DNA of 64,000 nucleotides. Source: Hymenobacter monticola. Lineage in GTDB: Bacteria > Bacteroidota > Bacteroidia > Cytophagales > Hymenobacteraceae. The position numbers and the translations under genes were made by a program. The notes under the pieces are model-generated. The model worked only from the letters and a program-made list of their open reading frames with translations. It ran no database searches and was not told where the DNA came from. Positions 14,902 through 24,438 of the stretch are shown piece by piece. The stretch is taken from contig NZ_CP094534.1 of assembly GCF_022811645.1 (NCBI RefSeq), positions 1,674,001-1,738,000 on the forward strand. Direction: 5' to 3'. Positions within the stretch are counted from its first letter, which is position 1. Each line of letters opens with the position of its first letter.

Positions 14902-15738
14902 ATGGCTTCTTCCGTCGAACCGCTTTCAGCGCTGCCGTCCGCTGCCGTCCTGCCCGCCGGTGCTGGCCCTGGTCCCAACCGGACGCTGCAAGTCCAGCGC
15001 CTCGGCCTGGTGGAGTACGTGCCCACTTGGGAGCTGCAGGAAGAGCTGATGGCGGCCACGCTGGCCATTAAAACCCACAACCGCCAGGCCGAAGCCACCG
15101 GCGATGCCCCGTTGCCCACGCCCAACCACCTGGTGCTCTGCGAGCACCCGCACACCTACACGCTGGGCAAAAGCGGCAAGCCCGAGCATTTGCTGCTTGA
15201 CGAGGAAGCCCTGACGGCGCACCACGCCAGCTTCCACCGCATCAACCGCGGCGGCGACATCACCTATCACGGCCCCGGCCAGCTGGTGGGCTACCCCATC
15301 CTCGACCTCGACAACTTCCGCAACGACATCCACTGGTACCTGCGCACGCTGGAGGAGGCCGTCATCCGCACCCTGGCCGAATACGGCCTGCGTGCCGGCC
15401 GCATTGCTGGCCTCACCGGCGTGTGGCTCGACTGGGAAGAGGGCGCGCCCAACCCGCGCAAAATCTGCGCTCTGGGCGTGAAGTGCAGCCGCTGGGTCAC
15501 GCTGCACGGCTTGGCCCTGAACGTGAACCCCGATTTGTCGTATTTCGGCCACATCGTGCCCTGCGGCATCACCGACAAAGCCGTCACGTCTCTTGCCCAG
15601 GAGTTAGGAACCTCACCCGCCCCTACGGTGGCCGAGGTGCAGGAGCGCCTGCTGCGCCACCTGACGGAACTATTGGCGGCGGCCGAACCGTCTGCCTCAC
15701 CAAATTCACCTACATCCAGCGCCAACGCCCCCTCGTGA
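14902..15738 (+). CDS. lipB: lipoyl(octanoyl) transferase LipB
   Basis: A 278-residue octanoyltransferase that moves octanoate from octanoyl-ACP to lipoyl domains. The motifs are in order: EHPHTYTLGKSG, the RGGDITYHGPGQLVGYPI block that binds the acyl chain, KICALGVKCSRWVTLHGLAL with the catalytic Lys, and HIVPCGI with the acyl-accepting Cys. The first 30 residues and the Ser/Pro-rich last 25 residues are extensions. The stop overlaps the GTG of the next gene by four bases (GTGA at 15735), which points to translational coupling. Confidence 0.97.
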   Translation: MASSVEPLSALPSAAVLPAGAGPGPNRTLQVQRLGLVEYVPTWELQEELMAATLAIKTHNRQAEATGDAPLPTPNHLVLCEHPHTYTLGKSGKPEHLLLDEEALTAHHASFHRINRGGDITYHGPGQLVGYPILDLDNFRNDIHWYLRTLEEAVIRTLAEYGLRAGRIAGLTGVWLDWEEGAPNPRKICALGVKCSRWVTLHGLALNVNPDLSYFGHIVPCGITDKAVTSLAQELGTSPAPTVAEVQERLLRHLTELLAAAEPSASPNSPTSSANAPS

Positions 15739-16151
15739 AACAAGATATCAAGTTCGACCCCGTGGAAGGCGTCTCGGTAGCCGTCATTCCCAGCGAGCAA
15801 AGCCTGACGCCCGAAGGCCAACCATTCTGGCAAGTCTACTTGCTCAATCACAATGACTTTTCGCTCGAGAACGTCATCATAAACGCCAACGGCTACGGCC
15901 AGCAGCCCGACGGCGAAAAGGTGCGCACCACCACCTTGCGCTACCTTTTTGAGGAGGTGCCGCCCCACGCCGCCGTGCCCGTCGAGTCCATCGACCCGGC
16001 CGTGTTTCACCTCAACAACCAGTATTGGGTGAGCTACTACCGCGGCGCGCAAATCTTCGACAAGAAGTTCGTCTTCGTGCCCGATTCCATCGTGCCCGAC
16101 AACCTCATCCACATTGCCCTGCTCGACCGTCAGGGCGTATTGCACAGCTAG
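15735..16151 (+). CDS. conserved hypothetical protein coupled to lipB
   Basis: A 138-residue protein starting GTG at 15735 within the lipB stop (GTGA overlap): MKQDIKFDPVEGVSVAVIPS. It has alternating strands (WQVYLLNHNDFSLENVIINA, QYWVSYYRGAQIFDKKFVFV), no signal peptide and no membrane segment. I recognise it only as a small conserved Bacteroidota family that has sometimes been labelled phenylalanyl-tRNA synthetase subunit without any catalytic motif. It contains no aminoacyl-synthetase motifs. The tight overlap suggests a role linked to LipB or simply co-expression. Confidence 0.8.
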   Translation: MKQDIKFDPVEGVSVAVIPSEQSLTPEGQPFWQVYLLNHNDFSLENVIINANGYGQQPDGEKVRTTTLRYLFEEVPPHAAVPVESIDPAVFHLNNQYWVSYYRGAQIFDKKFVFVPDSIVPDNLIHIALLDRQGVLHS

Positions 16152-16208
16152 CCATTCGCACCGCGGCGTTGCATTCGCCGCCTTTGCTTCGGCCCTAATT
16201 CGTTGTCT

Positions 16209-17291
16209 ATGAATCAAATTAATATTCCTCTGGGCTTGTCCTGGATGTGGGCGCTGCTGGTGTCACTGTTCGCGGTGCCTTCCATCATCTACATCGCCCA
16301 CCTCAAAAACATGCTCGACACGCCCAACGGGCGCACCGTGCACCAGTCGCTCACCCCGCGGCTCGGGGGCGTGGCCGTGTTTGCCGGGTTTATGTCGGCC
16401 CTCACCATTTTCGCGCCGCTCCGCAACGGGGTGCAGGAAATGCTGGCCGGCTGCATCATCCTGTTTTTTGTGGGACTGAAAGATGACCTGGTGGGCATGT
16501 CGGTGTCCAAGAAGTTCGTGGGCCAGCTCCTGGCTACCGGCATCGTGATGATAATGGCCGATGTGCGCCTGACCAGCTTCCAGGGCATTCTGGGCATCGG
16601 CACCCTGCCGGTGGGCATCAGCTACGCCTTCACCTTCTTCGTAATCGTGGGCATCACCAACGCCATCAACCTCATCGACGGGCTCGATGGCCTGGCCGGT
16701 ACCATCGTGTCCATCATCTGCTGCACGTTTGGCTACTACTTCTACGCGTACGGCGGCTCCGGCTACGGCAACTATGTGTACGTGGCCGTGTGCCTGGTGG
16801 GCGGCCTGTTTGGCTTTTTGCGCTACAACTTTCACCGCGCCCCCATCTTCATGGGCGACACCGGTTCCTTGGTTTGCGGCTTCATTGTGTCGGTGCTGGC
16901 CATTCAGTTTATTGAGATGGGCCTGCACGTGGGCCAACCTTTCGGCTCGGCCGCACCTTCGGTAGCCGTAGGTATCTTGTTCGTGCCCTTATTCGATACG
17001 CTGCGGGTGTTCTCGTTGCGCATGCTAGCCGGCAAGTCGCCCTTCTCGCCCGACAAAAACCACATCCACCACCGCATCCTGGCCATGGGCTTCCAGCAAA
17101 TCAGCACCGTGCTGCTGCTGGGCCTGCTCAACATCTTGGTGATTCTGTTTGTCATCCGCTTCGCCTACCTCGGCAACACCGTTCTCATTGTGGCATTGGC
17201 CGTGTTCTCGGCCTTGCTCAGCATATTCTTTGGGGTTTATCAAAGCCGAATTTCCCGCCGGCAGCTTTTAGCCGCCGAAAACGGCAACTAA
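16209..17291 (+). CDS. WecA/TagO-like polyprenyl-phosphate sugar-1-phosphate transferase
   Basis: The 360-residue polytopic inner-membrane enzyme has about ten or eleven membrane segments. It carries the MraY/WecA superfamily motifs: LTPRLGGVAVF, KDDLVG (Asp92, Asp93), NAINLIDGLDGLAG (Asn154, Asp157), FMGDTGS and DKNHIHHRIL. The HIHHR motif marks the GlcNAc-1-phosphate (WecA/TagO) group rather than MraY. It starts polysaccharide or O-antigen synthesis by loading a sugar phosphate onto undecaprenyl phosphate. ATG 16209 is preferred to a TTG two codons upstream. It runs six bases ahead of the DUF4271 gene, probably in one operon. Confidence 0.93.
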   Translation: MNQINIPLGLSWMWALLVSLFAVPSIIYIAHLKNMLDTPNGRTVHQSLTPRLGGVAVFAGFMSALTIFAPLRNGVQEMLAGCIILFFVGLKDDLVGMSVSKKFVGQLLATGIVMIMADVRLTSFQGILGIGTLPVGISYAFTFFVIVGITNAINLIDGLDGLAGTIVSIICCTFGYYFYAYGGSGYGNYVYVAVCLVGGLFGFLRYNFHRAPIFMGDTGSLVCGFIVSVLAIQFIEMGLHVGQPFGSAAPSVAVGILFVPLFDTLRVFSLRMLAGKSPFSPDKNHIHHRILAMGFQQISTVLLLGLLNILVILFVIRFAYLGNTVLIVALAVFSALLSIFFGVYQSRISRRQLLAAENGN

Positions 17292-17297
17292 CACTGC

Positions 17298-18491
17298 ATG
17301 GCCACGCGCGGTGCTCTTCAATGGGGTTGGCTGCTACTGTGCAGCCTCTGGCTGGCGCTGCCCGGCAGCTGGCACCCGGCCCGGGCCAGCGAATACAAGC
17401 AATTGCCCCCCGCCTCGCCCACGTCGCTATCAACCGATTGGCTGATTCACGACGCCGCGCGCAACCGCCTCATCTTCTACCTGCCGGGCTATCACCAGCC
17501 CGCTCACGCCTACTACCAGTGGGTGCGCCTCAGCCGCGGCCAGTCGTTCCCGCTGTCCTTTGCCGCGCAGCCCGGCCTGAGCTTGTTCATCGATAACCAG
17601 CTTGTTTTCACGGCACGCACCGCCACCACCTACTCGCTCGACCTCGCGCACCTCCTGCCTGCGCAGCTACCGGCCGGCTCGCACCTGCTCGCGGTGTGGC
17701 AGCCCGACGGCTACCCGGCCTTGTCGTCCTTTTCCGGCGTCAGCACCCCTAACTCCGCCGCTGGCCCGGCCGCTTCGAAGCTTGTGCAGGCGGCGCAGCC
17801 CCGCTTGCCCGGCCCCCAGGGCCAGAACGTGTACCTGAGCTTTCTGCTAGTGCTGGGGTTGTGCTACGGCGCTGTGCGCACCACCTACCAGCCGGGCCTG
17901 GCCCGCATTTTTCAGGTAGAGGAGCTGTTCGGCAACGGCAGCGACCAGCAGGCTTTCCTGGCCAAGCCGGCCTTTTCGCTGCTCAACCTGCTGCTGGTGC
18001 TGCTGTTCGCGCTGTCGTTTGCACTGCTGCTCACCGCCATTCACACCGACCTGCAAAACCTGCCCCTGCTACGGCAGTTCTTCAACGTGCCCGAAACCGC
18101 CATCGTCGCGCGGGTGCTGCTTTACACCGCCATCATCACGGCCTTCGTATTCGGCAAGTACGTTTACGTCGGCATTCTGGGCTACACGTTTGGCTTACAG
18201 CCCTTGGTCGATGTGCAGTACCGCGAGTTTCTGCGCACCACGCTGCTCGCAGGCTTGGTGCTGCCGCTCGTGCTGCTGCTGTACCTTGGCCTCAACACGG
18301 GGCATCCGCGCACCGTGGCCTGGGCGGCCAGCGCCGCCATCGCCTTGGTTCTGGTGGGCTCGGTCATCCGGGTGGGGCACACCCTGCACCAGCACGCTTC
18401 GTTGATGAATCTACATTTGTTTGCCTACCTTTGTGCCACTGAAGTACTGCCCTTACTAGTTTTACTTAAACTTATCGTTTTTACGTACTGA
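17298..18491 (+). CDS. DUF4271 membrane protein
   Basis: A 397-residue protein: signal peptide (LLLCSLWLALPGSWHPARA), a soluble N-terminal half of about 150 residues, then about six membrane helices from residue 180 (NVYLSFLLVLGLCYGAV, LLNLLLVLLFALSFALLLTA, VARVLLYTAIITAFVFGKYV, LAGLVLPLVLLLYLGL and others). The membrane part is DUF4271, a family largely limited to Bacteroidota. The gene usually precedes hemD, as here. No reaction is known; conserved linkage to haem synthesis is the only hint. Confidence 0.85.
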   Translation: MATRGALQWGWLLLCSLWLALPGSWHPARASEYKQLPPASPTSLSTDWLIHDAARNRLIFYLPGYHQPAHAYYQWVRLSRGQSFPLSFAAQPGLSLFIDNQLVFTARTATTYSLDLAHLLPAQLPAGSHLLAVWQPDGYPALSSFSGVSTPNSAAGPAASKLVQAAQPRLPGPQGQNVYLSFLLVLGLCYGAVRTTYQPGLARIFQVEELFGNGSDQQAFLAKPAFSLLNLLLVLLFALSFALLLTAIHTDLQNLPLLRQFFNVPETAIVARVLLYTAIITAFVFGKYVYVGILGYTFGLQPLVDVQYREFLRTTLLAGLVLPLVLLLYLGLNTGHPRTVAWAASAAIALVLVGSVIRVGHTLHQHASLMNLHLFAYLCATEVLPLLVLLKLIVFTY

Positions 18492-18567
18492 TTGGCGCCG
18501 CCTTGCGGTCTGCCCTTTTTACATTTCTCTCCTCTTATTGTCCTAGTACTACTCTTTTTCTTCCTGT

Positions 18568-19398
18568 ATGGCCGAGAGTGCAGAACAGCCGGGTACCGGC
18601 CGGCATGCTAAGCGCATCAGCAGCATCCTGGTTACCCAGCCCAAACCCACCAACGACGTTTCTCCCTATTTCGCCATTGCGGAGAAGTACGGCATCAAAG
18701 TGGATTTCCGCGAGTTTATCGAGGTGCAGCCGGTGTCTTATAAAGACTTCCGGCGCGAAAAAATCAATATTCTGGAATTCACGGCCGTCATCTTCACGAG
18801 CCGCAACGCCGTCGACCATTTCTTCCGCATCTGCCAGGAGGCCAAGCTGGAAATGCCCGCAGAAATGAAATATTTCTGTATTTCCGAGCAGACAGCCAAC
18901 TACTTGCAGAAATACATCGTGTTGCGCAAACGCAAGCTGTTTGTGGGCGAGCGCACGGCGGCCGATTTGTTCGACGTCATCAAAAAGCACAAAGGCGAGA
19001 AGTTTTTATACCCCTGCTCCGACATTCGCAAGGAAGACCTGCCGGTGTTCATGCGGGCCAACAACATCAAGTTCACGGAGGCCGTTATCTACCGCACGGT
19101 GGCCAGCGACCTATCCGACCTGGCCGAGGTGAAGTACGACTGCATTGCGTTTTTCAGCCCCTCCGGCATCAGTTCGCTCTTCATCAACTTCCCCGATTTC
19201 GTGCAGGATGGCACCCGCATTGCCGCTTTTGGCCCCACCACGGCCAAAGCCGTGCTCGATGCCGGCCTCATCCTCGACATCGAGGCACCACACCCCAATG
19301 CCCCGTCCATGACAGGGGCCATCGAGGCCTACATTCGCCGCCATGCCCAGCCCGACGTGGGCAAGGCCAGCGCTAAAAATACCAAACCCGACGCCTGA
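18568..19398 (+). CDS. hemD: uroporphyrinogen-III synthase HemD
   Basis: The 276-residue protein shows the two-lobed HemD fold: SILVTQPKPTNDVSPYF at the start of lobe 1, ILEFTAVIFTSRNAVDHFF, then CSDIRKEDLPVFMR and YDCIAFFSPSGISSLF in lobe 2, and RIAAFGPTTAKAVLDAGL near the end. It closes the linear hydroxymethylbilane and inverts ring D to make uroporphyrinogen III. Divergent sequence is normal for this family. It follows DUF4271 by 76 bases and is closed by a strong terminator that separates it from the T9SS operon. Confidence 0.92.
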   Translation: MAESAEQPGTGRHAKRISSILVTQPKPTNDVSPYFAIAEKYGIKVDFREFIEVQPVSYKDFRREKINILEFTAVIFTSRNAVDHFFRICQEAKLEMPAEMKYFCISEQTANYLQKYIVLRKRKLFVGERTAADLFDVIKKHKGEKFLYPCSDIRKEDLPVFMRANNIKFTEAVIYRTVASDLSDLAEVKYDCIAFFSPSGISSLFINFPDFVQDGTRIAAFGPTTAKAVLDAGLILDIEAPHPNAPSMTGAIEAYIRRHAQPDVGKASAKNTKPDA

Positions 19399-19414
19399 TT
19401 CAGGTAAGGGGTTG

Positions 19415-19449
19415 AAAACCGGAGCAAGGCCCTTGCCCCGGTTTTTTTT
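19415..19449 (+). terminator. rho-independent terminator after hemD
   Basis: AAAACCGGAGCAAGG pairs with CTTGCCCCGGTTTT, followed by a run of T. Confidence 0.9.
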
Positions 19450-19479
19450 GGTTGAATTTTTTGGAGACGGTTTTTGCCT

Positions 19480-19487
19480 TACATTTG
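19480..19487 (+). promoter_or_regulatory. -7 box TACATTTG of the porP-gld operon
   Basis: Exact TAnnTTTG, 74 bases before the porP ATG and directly after the hemD terminator. No well-spaced -33 TTTG was found. Confidence 0.5.
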
Positions 19488-19561
19488 GAAGCTATTCTTC
19501 CAATCGCAGCCACCCACCACCCCCACCTCTCTTCTTCACCCGTTACCACCACACCTGTCCT

Positions 19562-20581
19562 ATGAAAGGAACGTTACTCGCGACCCTGCTTTTCGCGGCC
19601 GCGGCCGGTTCGGCGTATGCCCAACAGCAGCCCCAGTTCACCCACTACGGTTTTAATGGCATGGCTTTGAACCCGGCTTACGCTGGCATCAAAGGACAAG
19701 GTGAGGTGAACCTCATCGGCCGTTACCAGTATTTCAACTATGGTAACTACGGCGATGCCAACGGTTCGCCCCGCACCGGCCTCATTTCGGCCTCGCTGCC
19801 CATCTTGGCCACCGGCGGTGGTGTGGGCGCCGTGGTTTACTACGACCAGGTAGGCCAGTCGAAGATGACCAATGCGTCGCTTTCGTACTCGCAGCACATC
19901 AAGATGGGTTCGGGCAAACTGGGCATCGGCATCCAAGGCATTTACACCTACCTGAGCAAAGGCACCTACATCGCCCTCGACCCATACGACGTGAACGTGC
20001 CCAGCGGCGCTTCCGATAGCAAGTTCGACGCAGGTGTAGGCTTGTGGTACGAGTCGCCCAAATTCTACGCGGGTCTAAGCATGAACAACCTGCTCCGCTC
20101 GAAATACACGTTTCAGAGCGCCGGTATCGCAAACCCGCAAACCGGTAAGATAGAGGGCACTCCCCAGCAGTACATCGCCGAAAACCATGCTTATTTCACG
20201 GCCGGCTACAATATCGATGCCTCGTCGTCCGTTGTAGTGACGCCAACGGTGTTGGTGAAATCCGTTCTGCCGGGTGACTTCTCCAGCAGCAACAAATTCA
20301 GTAATTCTAAGAACTACTCCTTTGAGGGCGGTGTTCGCGCTACTATCGACGACAAATACTGGATTGGTGCCAACTACCGGACCGAGGAATCCGTTTCGGG
20401 CCTGTTAGGCATCAGCTTCGCCAAAGACAATGCCGTGCGCTTGGGCTATGCCTTCGACTTCATTGCCTTCAACCAAGACGCCCGTGCGTTCAGCTCGCAC
20501 GAAATTATGCTCTCCTACCGCTTGCCCAAGCCGTCGCCCAATATCCGCCCGGCTATCCGCACGCCCCGTTACAGCTTCTAA
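19562..20581 (+). CDS. porP: PorP/SprF family T9SS outer-membrane protein
   Basis: A 339-residue outer-membrane protein with signal peptide MKGTLLATLLFAAAAGSAYAQ followed by the family start QPQFTHYGFNGMALNPAYAG. The rest is antiparallel strands of a beta-barrel ending in LSYRLPKPSPNIRPAIRTPRYSF. PorP-type proteins of the T9SS help retain or attach secreted components at the outer membrane. The order porP-gldK-gldL-gldM-gldN is the same as porPKLMN in other Bacteroidota. ATG 19562 opens the signal peptide; the open frame extends upstream without meaning. Confidence 0.93.
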   Translation: MKGTLLATLLFAAAAGSAYAQQQPQFTHYGFNGMALNPAYAGIKGQGEVNLIGRYQYFNYGNYGDANGSPRTGLISASLPILATGGGVGAVVYYDQVGQSKMTNASLSYSQHIKMGSGKLGIGIQGIYTYLSKGTYIALDPYDVNVPSGASDSKFDAGVGLWYESPKFYAGLSMNNLLRSKYTFQSAGIANPQTGKIEGTPQQYIAENHAYFTAGYNIDASSSVVVTPTVLVKSVLPGDFSSSNKFSNSKNYSFEGGVRATIDDKYWIGANYRTEESVSGLLGISFAKDNAVRLGYAFDFIAFNQDARAFSSHEIMLSYRLPKPSPNIRPAIRTPRYSF

Positions 20582-20763
20582 TTTTCCTATTCCTCGTTCG
20601 ATACCCTGAATGAGCATTATCCTAATCCAGTTAGGATAAATTTTAGGCGGCTCCGCAAAATATAATAAGGATTAACCGAGTTATTTGCGCTATCCAGCGT
20701 GTTTACCCCGAATTTGGTCGTGTGCAGCGAATACTAGGTATTGCACCGCATCCTAATTTAGTG

Positions 20764-20771
20764 TAGATTTG
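20764..20771 (+). promoter_or_regulatory. internal promoter box TAGATTTG before gldK
   Basis: Exact TAnnTTTG, 60 bases before the gldK ATG, with TTG at 20741-20743 placed 20 bases upstream as a possible -33 element. The 250-base porP-gldK gap is AT-rich and otherwise empty. Confidence 0.55.
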
Positions 20772-20831
20772 CCAGCCCATCTAAATGGACTTTAGCGGTA
20801 TCAGCAATTACTAACAGAATTCTAACCCCTC

Positions 20832-21848
20832 ATGAACAAGTTTCTAGCATTATCCCTTTTTGCTATCTCCGGTACATTATTGGGTGGGTGTTTTGGCAAA
20901 GGGCCGACCGGTGACCTGGTTGGTTCCGAAGACCGGCCCTTCTTTATCCCCCAGGAAGTGCCTTACGGCATGGTACCTTGCCCCGGCGGTACATTCCACA
21001 TGGGCCAGACCGACCAAGACATCTCCGCCTCGATGGTGAACATGAACAAGCAGGTGACCATCGCCGGCTTCTACATGGACGAAACGGAGATTACCAACAA
21101 CGAGTACCGCCAGTTTATGGACAACATCAAGCAGGACTCGCTTGATGTATTGGGCGAAGAATATGTGATGACGGAGCTGTATCCCGACACCACGGTGTGG
21201 GTACGCGACTTCACCTACCACATGGGCGACCCCCTGCTCGAATACTACTACACTCACCCCGCCTTCGACGATTATCCGGTAGTGGGCGTGGATTGGTTTG
21301 CCGCCAAGTATTTCTGCAACTGGCGCACCAAGTTCCGCAACGCTGCCCGCGAGGAATCGGGCTACGCCAACGACCCCAACTTCCGCCTGCCTTCCGAGGC
21401 TGAGTGGGAATACGCCGCCCGCGGCGGCCGCGACCTCGCCACGTATCCTTGGGGTGGCCCGTACCTGCGCAACACCAAGGGCTGCATGCTGGCCAACTTC
21501 AAGCCCGGCCGTGGCGACTACGCTTCGGATGGCTTTGCTTACACTTCGGAAGTAGGCTCGTTCTTCCCCAACGACTTCGGCCTGTACGACATGGCCGGCA
21601 ACGTGTCGGAGTGGTGCGATGATGCTTACATGGAAGCCTCGGTACCGGTAGTGTGGGACTTGAACCCCACCAACCCGGATGATAACGAACCCCGCAAAGT
21701 GGTGCGCGGTGGCTCTTGGAAAGATATTGCTTACTTCCTCGAAACCGGCACGCGCAACTTCGAATACCAGGATTCGGCCCGCTCTTACATCGGCTTCCGT
21801 TGCTCGATGATTCAGATTGGCATGGGCACCAACAGCTCGCTCAACTAA
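20832..21848 (+). CDS. gldK: T9SS ring lipoprotein GldK/PorK
   Basis: The 338-residue lipoprotein has a lipobox LLGGC (Cys20) and a formylglycine-generating-enzyme-like fold: VPCPGGTFHMGQTDQD, FYMDETEITNNEYRQFMD, PVVGVDWFAAKYFCNW, FRLPSEAEWEYAARGGRD, GLYDMAGNVSEWCDD and VVRGGSWKD. In GldK the fold is structural rather than catalytic: together with GldN it forms the periplasmic ring attached to the outer membrane. The length is shorter than many GldK proteins (about 450), and it ends soon after GFRCSM. Position just before gldL supports GldK over GldJ. Confidence 0.95.
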   Translation: MNKFLALSLFAISGTLLGGCFGKGPTGDLVGSEDRPFFIPQEVPYGMVPCPGGTFHMGQTDQDISASMVNMNKQVTIAGFYMDETEITNNEYRQFMDNIKQDSLDVLGEEYVMTELYPDTTVWVRDFTYHMGDPLLEYYYTHPAFDDYPVVGVDWFAAKYFCNWRTKFRNAAREESGYANDPNFRLPSEAEWEYAARGGRDLATYPWGGPYLRNTKGCMLANFKPGRGDYASDGFAYTSEVGSFFPNDFGLYDMAGNVSEWCDDAYMEASVPVVWDLNPTNPDDNEPRKVVRGGSWKDIAYFLETGTRNFEYQDSARSYIGFRCSMIQIGMGTNSSLN

Positions 21849-21940
21849 TATTCAATACAACCCAAACCAGCGGGAAGACATTATTTTAACCACCCTCCCC
21901 TTCTTACACCTTCTTCAACCCCCTTTCAAGTTAAATCCTC

Positions 21941-22753
21941 ATGGCAGCTAAAGAAAGTTTCCTCTATGACAAGCTGATGCCCAAAATCTACGGCATCGGT
22001 GCAGCAGTTGTAATTGTTGGTGCTCTTTTCAAAATTGAACACTGGGCAGGTGCCGACTTGATGCTCATCGTAGGCCTGGGTACCGAAGCCGTTATCTTCT
22101 TCCTGAGCGCCTTTCAACCCGTTGATAAAGGCCATGACTGGTCGCTGGTGTATCCCGAACTGAGCGAAGGCTACGACCCCTCAACCGGCGACAACCGTCT
22201 CAACGCACCCGATAGCTCGTCGAAAGGCTTGACGATGAAGCTGGACGACATGCTGAAAAATGCCAACGTGACCCCCGAAGCTATTTCGAACCTGGGCCAA
22301 GGCCTGAACCGCCTCAGCACCACCACCTCGCAGCTGTCGCAGCTGGGCGAAGCTACCAACGTAACCGACGAGTACACCAAGAAAGTACGCACGGCTGCTG
22401 ACTCGCTCGAAAAAATCAACGTGGCTTACTCCAACACCGTGGACGCTATTTCGGCCATGTCGAACGCTACTTCGGACGCCAAAGAGTACCACATGCAGGT
22501 GCAGAACGTGACCAAGAACCTGGGCGCACTGAACGCCGTGTACGAGATGGAACTGCAGGATGCCAACACGCACCTCAAGTCCATGAACCAATTCTACGGC
22601 ACGCTCAGCAAGGCTATGGACAACATGACCCAGGCTGGCAAAGACACTGAGCAATTCCAGAAGCAAGTAGCCGACCTCACCGGCAACCTGACCTCGCTCA
22701 ACCGCGTGTACGGCAACATGCTGAACGCCATGCGTGCCGGCGCTCAAGCCTAA
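21941..22753 (+). CDS. gldL: T9SS/gliding motor protein GldL
   Basis: The 270-residue inner-membrane protein has two N-terminal membrane helices (residues about 15-35 and 40-60: IYGIGAAVVIVGALFKIEHW and LMLIVGLGTEAVIFFLSAFQ), the second holding the conserved Glu of the proton pathway. A long cytoplasmic coiled coil follows (GLNRLSTTTSQLSQLGEATN onward). GldL and GldM form the proton-driven rotary motor that powers T9SS and gliding. The gene sits 92 bases after gldK and 46 before gldM in one operon. Confidence 0.96.
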   Translation: MAAKESFLYDKLMPKIYGIGAAVVIVGALFKIEHWAGADLMLIVGLGTEAVIFFLSAFQPVDKGHDWSLVYPELSEGYDPSTGDNRLNAPDSSSKGLTMKLDDMLKNANVTPEAISNLGQGLNRLSTTTSQLSQLGEATNVTDEYTKKVRTAADSLEKINVAYSNTVDAISAMSNATSDAKEYHMQVQNVTKNLGALNAVYEMELQDANTHLKSMNQFYGTLSKAMDNMTQAGKDTEQFQKQVADLTGNLTSLNRVYGNMLNAMRAGAQA

Positions 22754-22799
22754 GCGCTTCTTCCCATTCCTTCCACCAAATTTTTAGCGGAACCAGATA

Positions 22800-24379
22800 A
22801 TGGCAGGCGGTAATGAAACCCCGCGGCAGAAGATGATTGGCATGATGTATCTCGTGCTAACCGCTCTTCTGGCGCTCCAAGTGAACTCAGCAATTCTGCT
22901 GAAGTTCAAGTTCATCGATGACAGCCTTTTAGGTGTCAACGATAAGACTTCGCTCGGGGCAGACGGTACTGTAAAAGGTATCCAAGCTGCCGTTCAGAAG
23001 AACAACAACCAGCCTCAGGACTTGGCCGTGCTCAAGCAAAGCGAAGAAATTCGTGCCAAGACGAAAGAACTGGTGTCTTACCTGCGCGACGTGCGTCAGA
23101 AGCTGATGGTTGCCACCGAGAACAAAAACGGTGAAATGACCAATCTCAGCGGTGAAGACAAAGTGGCCATAACGATGTTGGGTGGCAAGCGCAACGGTTT
23201 GGCTTACACTGGCCTAAAGCCTAAGCTGAACGAGTATTCGACTTATATTCAGCGGTTTGTTCCGAGCGCGCAGCCGTTGGCTATCGACGCCAAGAACGAC
23301 CCGCGCGTGACGGAAAAGGCCCAGAAGACCAAAAACTTCGAAGAGCTCAACTTCGAGAACACGCCGGTAGTAGCTGCTCTGGCTACCATCTCGCAGAAGG
23401 AAACCGAAGTGCTGAAGTACGAAGCTGATGCCCTGTCGGCTCTGGCTCAGAAAGTAGGTGCCAAAACGATTGTGTTTGACAAGATTGGTGCTTTCGCCAG
23501 CGCCGAGTCCAATACGGTAGCTGCTGGTACCAAGTACAAAGCCGACTGTTCCTGACCGCTTCGGCGTCGACCATCAGCCCGAAAATGACCTTGAACGGCT
23601 CGCCAATCTCGGTAGGTCCGGATGGCCACGGCAAAGTTGAGTTCACGGCTCGCCCGGGCGCTTTCAACTCGGAAGGTGTAGCTAAGGCTTCTTGGACGGG
23701 CACGATTCGCTTCAACCAGAACGGCCGCGACACCACTTTCGTGAAGAAAGTAGAGTACAACATCACCAAGCCGGTGATGCAGATTCAGTCGGCTTCGGTG
23801 CAGGCGCTATACTTCAAGTGCGGCAACAAGCTGAACGTATCGGTGCCGGCCCTCGGCGCTCAGTACAAGCCCAGCTTCTCGGCTTCGGGTGCTTCGGCCA
23901 TCCAAGGTGCCAAAGTGGGTGACGTGACCCTGATTCCGAACTCGAGAGAGGTGACTCTGAACGTGAGCAGCGGTGGCAACGCCATCGGCTCGCAGACTTT
24001 CCAGGTTCGTCCGATTCCCAAGCCCACCATTCAGTGCTTCGTAGGCGGCCGTGAGGCCAACGAGAAGCAAGGTACGCCTGGCACGGCTGTGCGTTCGATG
24101 ACTCTGAAAGCTGTGCCGGATGCTGGCTTCGCCACCTTCCTGCCGGATGACGCCAAGTTCCGTGTGACGCGTTACGAGGTGACGCTGGTGCGTGGCCGTC
24201 GCCCCGCTTTGGCTCCCAAAACCATTAGCGGCCCGCAGGCTGACCTGAGCGATGTGGTGAATGCCTACCGCGACGGCGACCGCCTGTACGTGGAAGTGAA
24301 GGAAGTGCAGCGCATGAACTTCCAAGGCAACACCGAGCCGGTAAGCATTCAGAAACAATTTAATATTCCCCTGCTGTAA
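22800..24379 (+). pseudogene. gldM: gldM/porM, frameshifted by one missing base
   Basis: The two open frames 22800-23555 and 23585-24379 together make one GldM. The first has the N-terminal membrane helix (MIGMMYLVLTALLALQVNSA) and the helical D1 region and ends AAGTKYKADCS-stop. The second continues MTLNGSPISVGPDGHGKVEF through the beta domains to VSIQKQFNIPLL. At 23544-23549 the sequence reads GAC TGT TCC TGA. Inserting one A after 23546 gives GAC ATG TTC CTG ACC GCT TCG and joins the frames into 526 residues, the normal GldM length. GldM is the periplasmic rotor of the T9SS motor and is essential for it. A sequencing or assembly error is the likeliest cause; real loss would disable secretion. 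Confidence 0.9.
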
Positions 24380-24438
24380 TATCCGGTGGCTTGGCCACGT
24401 TAGCGAACTATCCTACCATTAATTAGCTTTTGCCCGAT

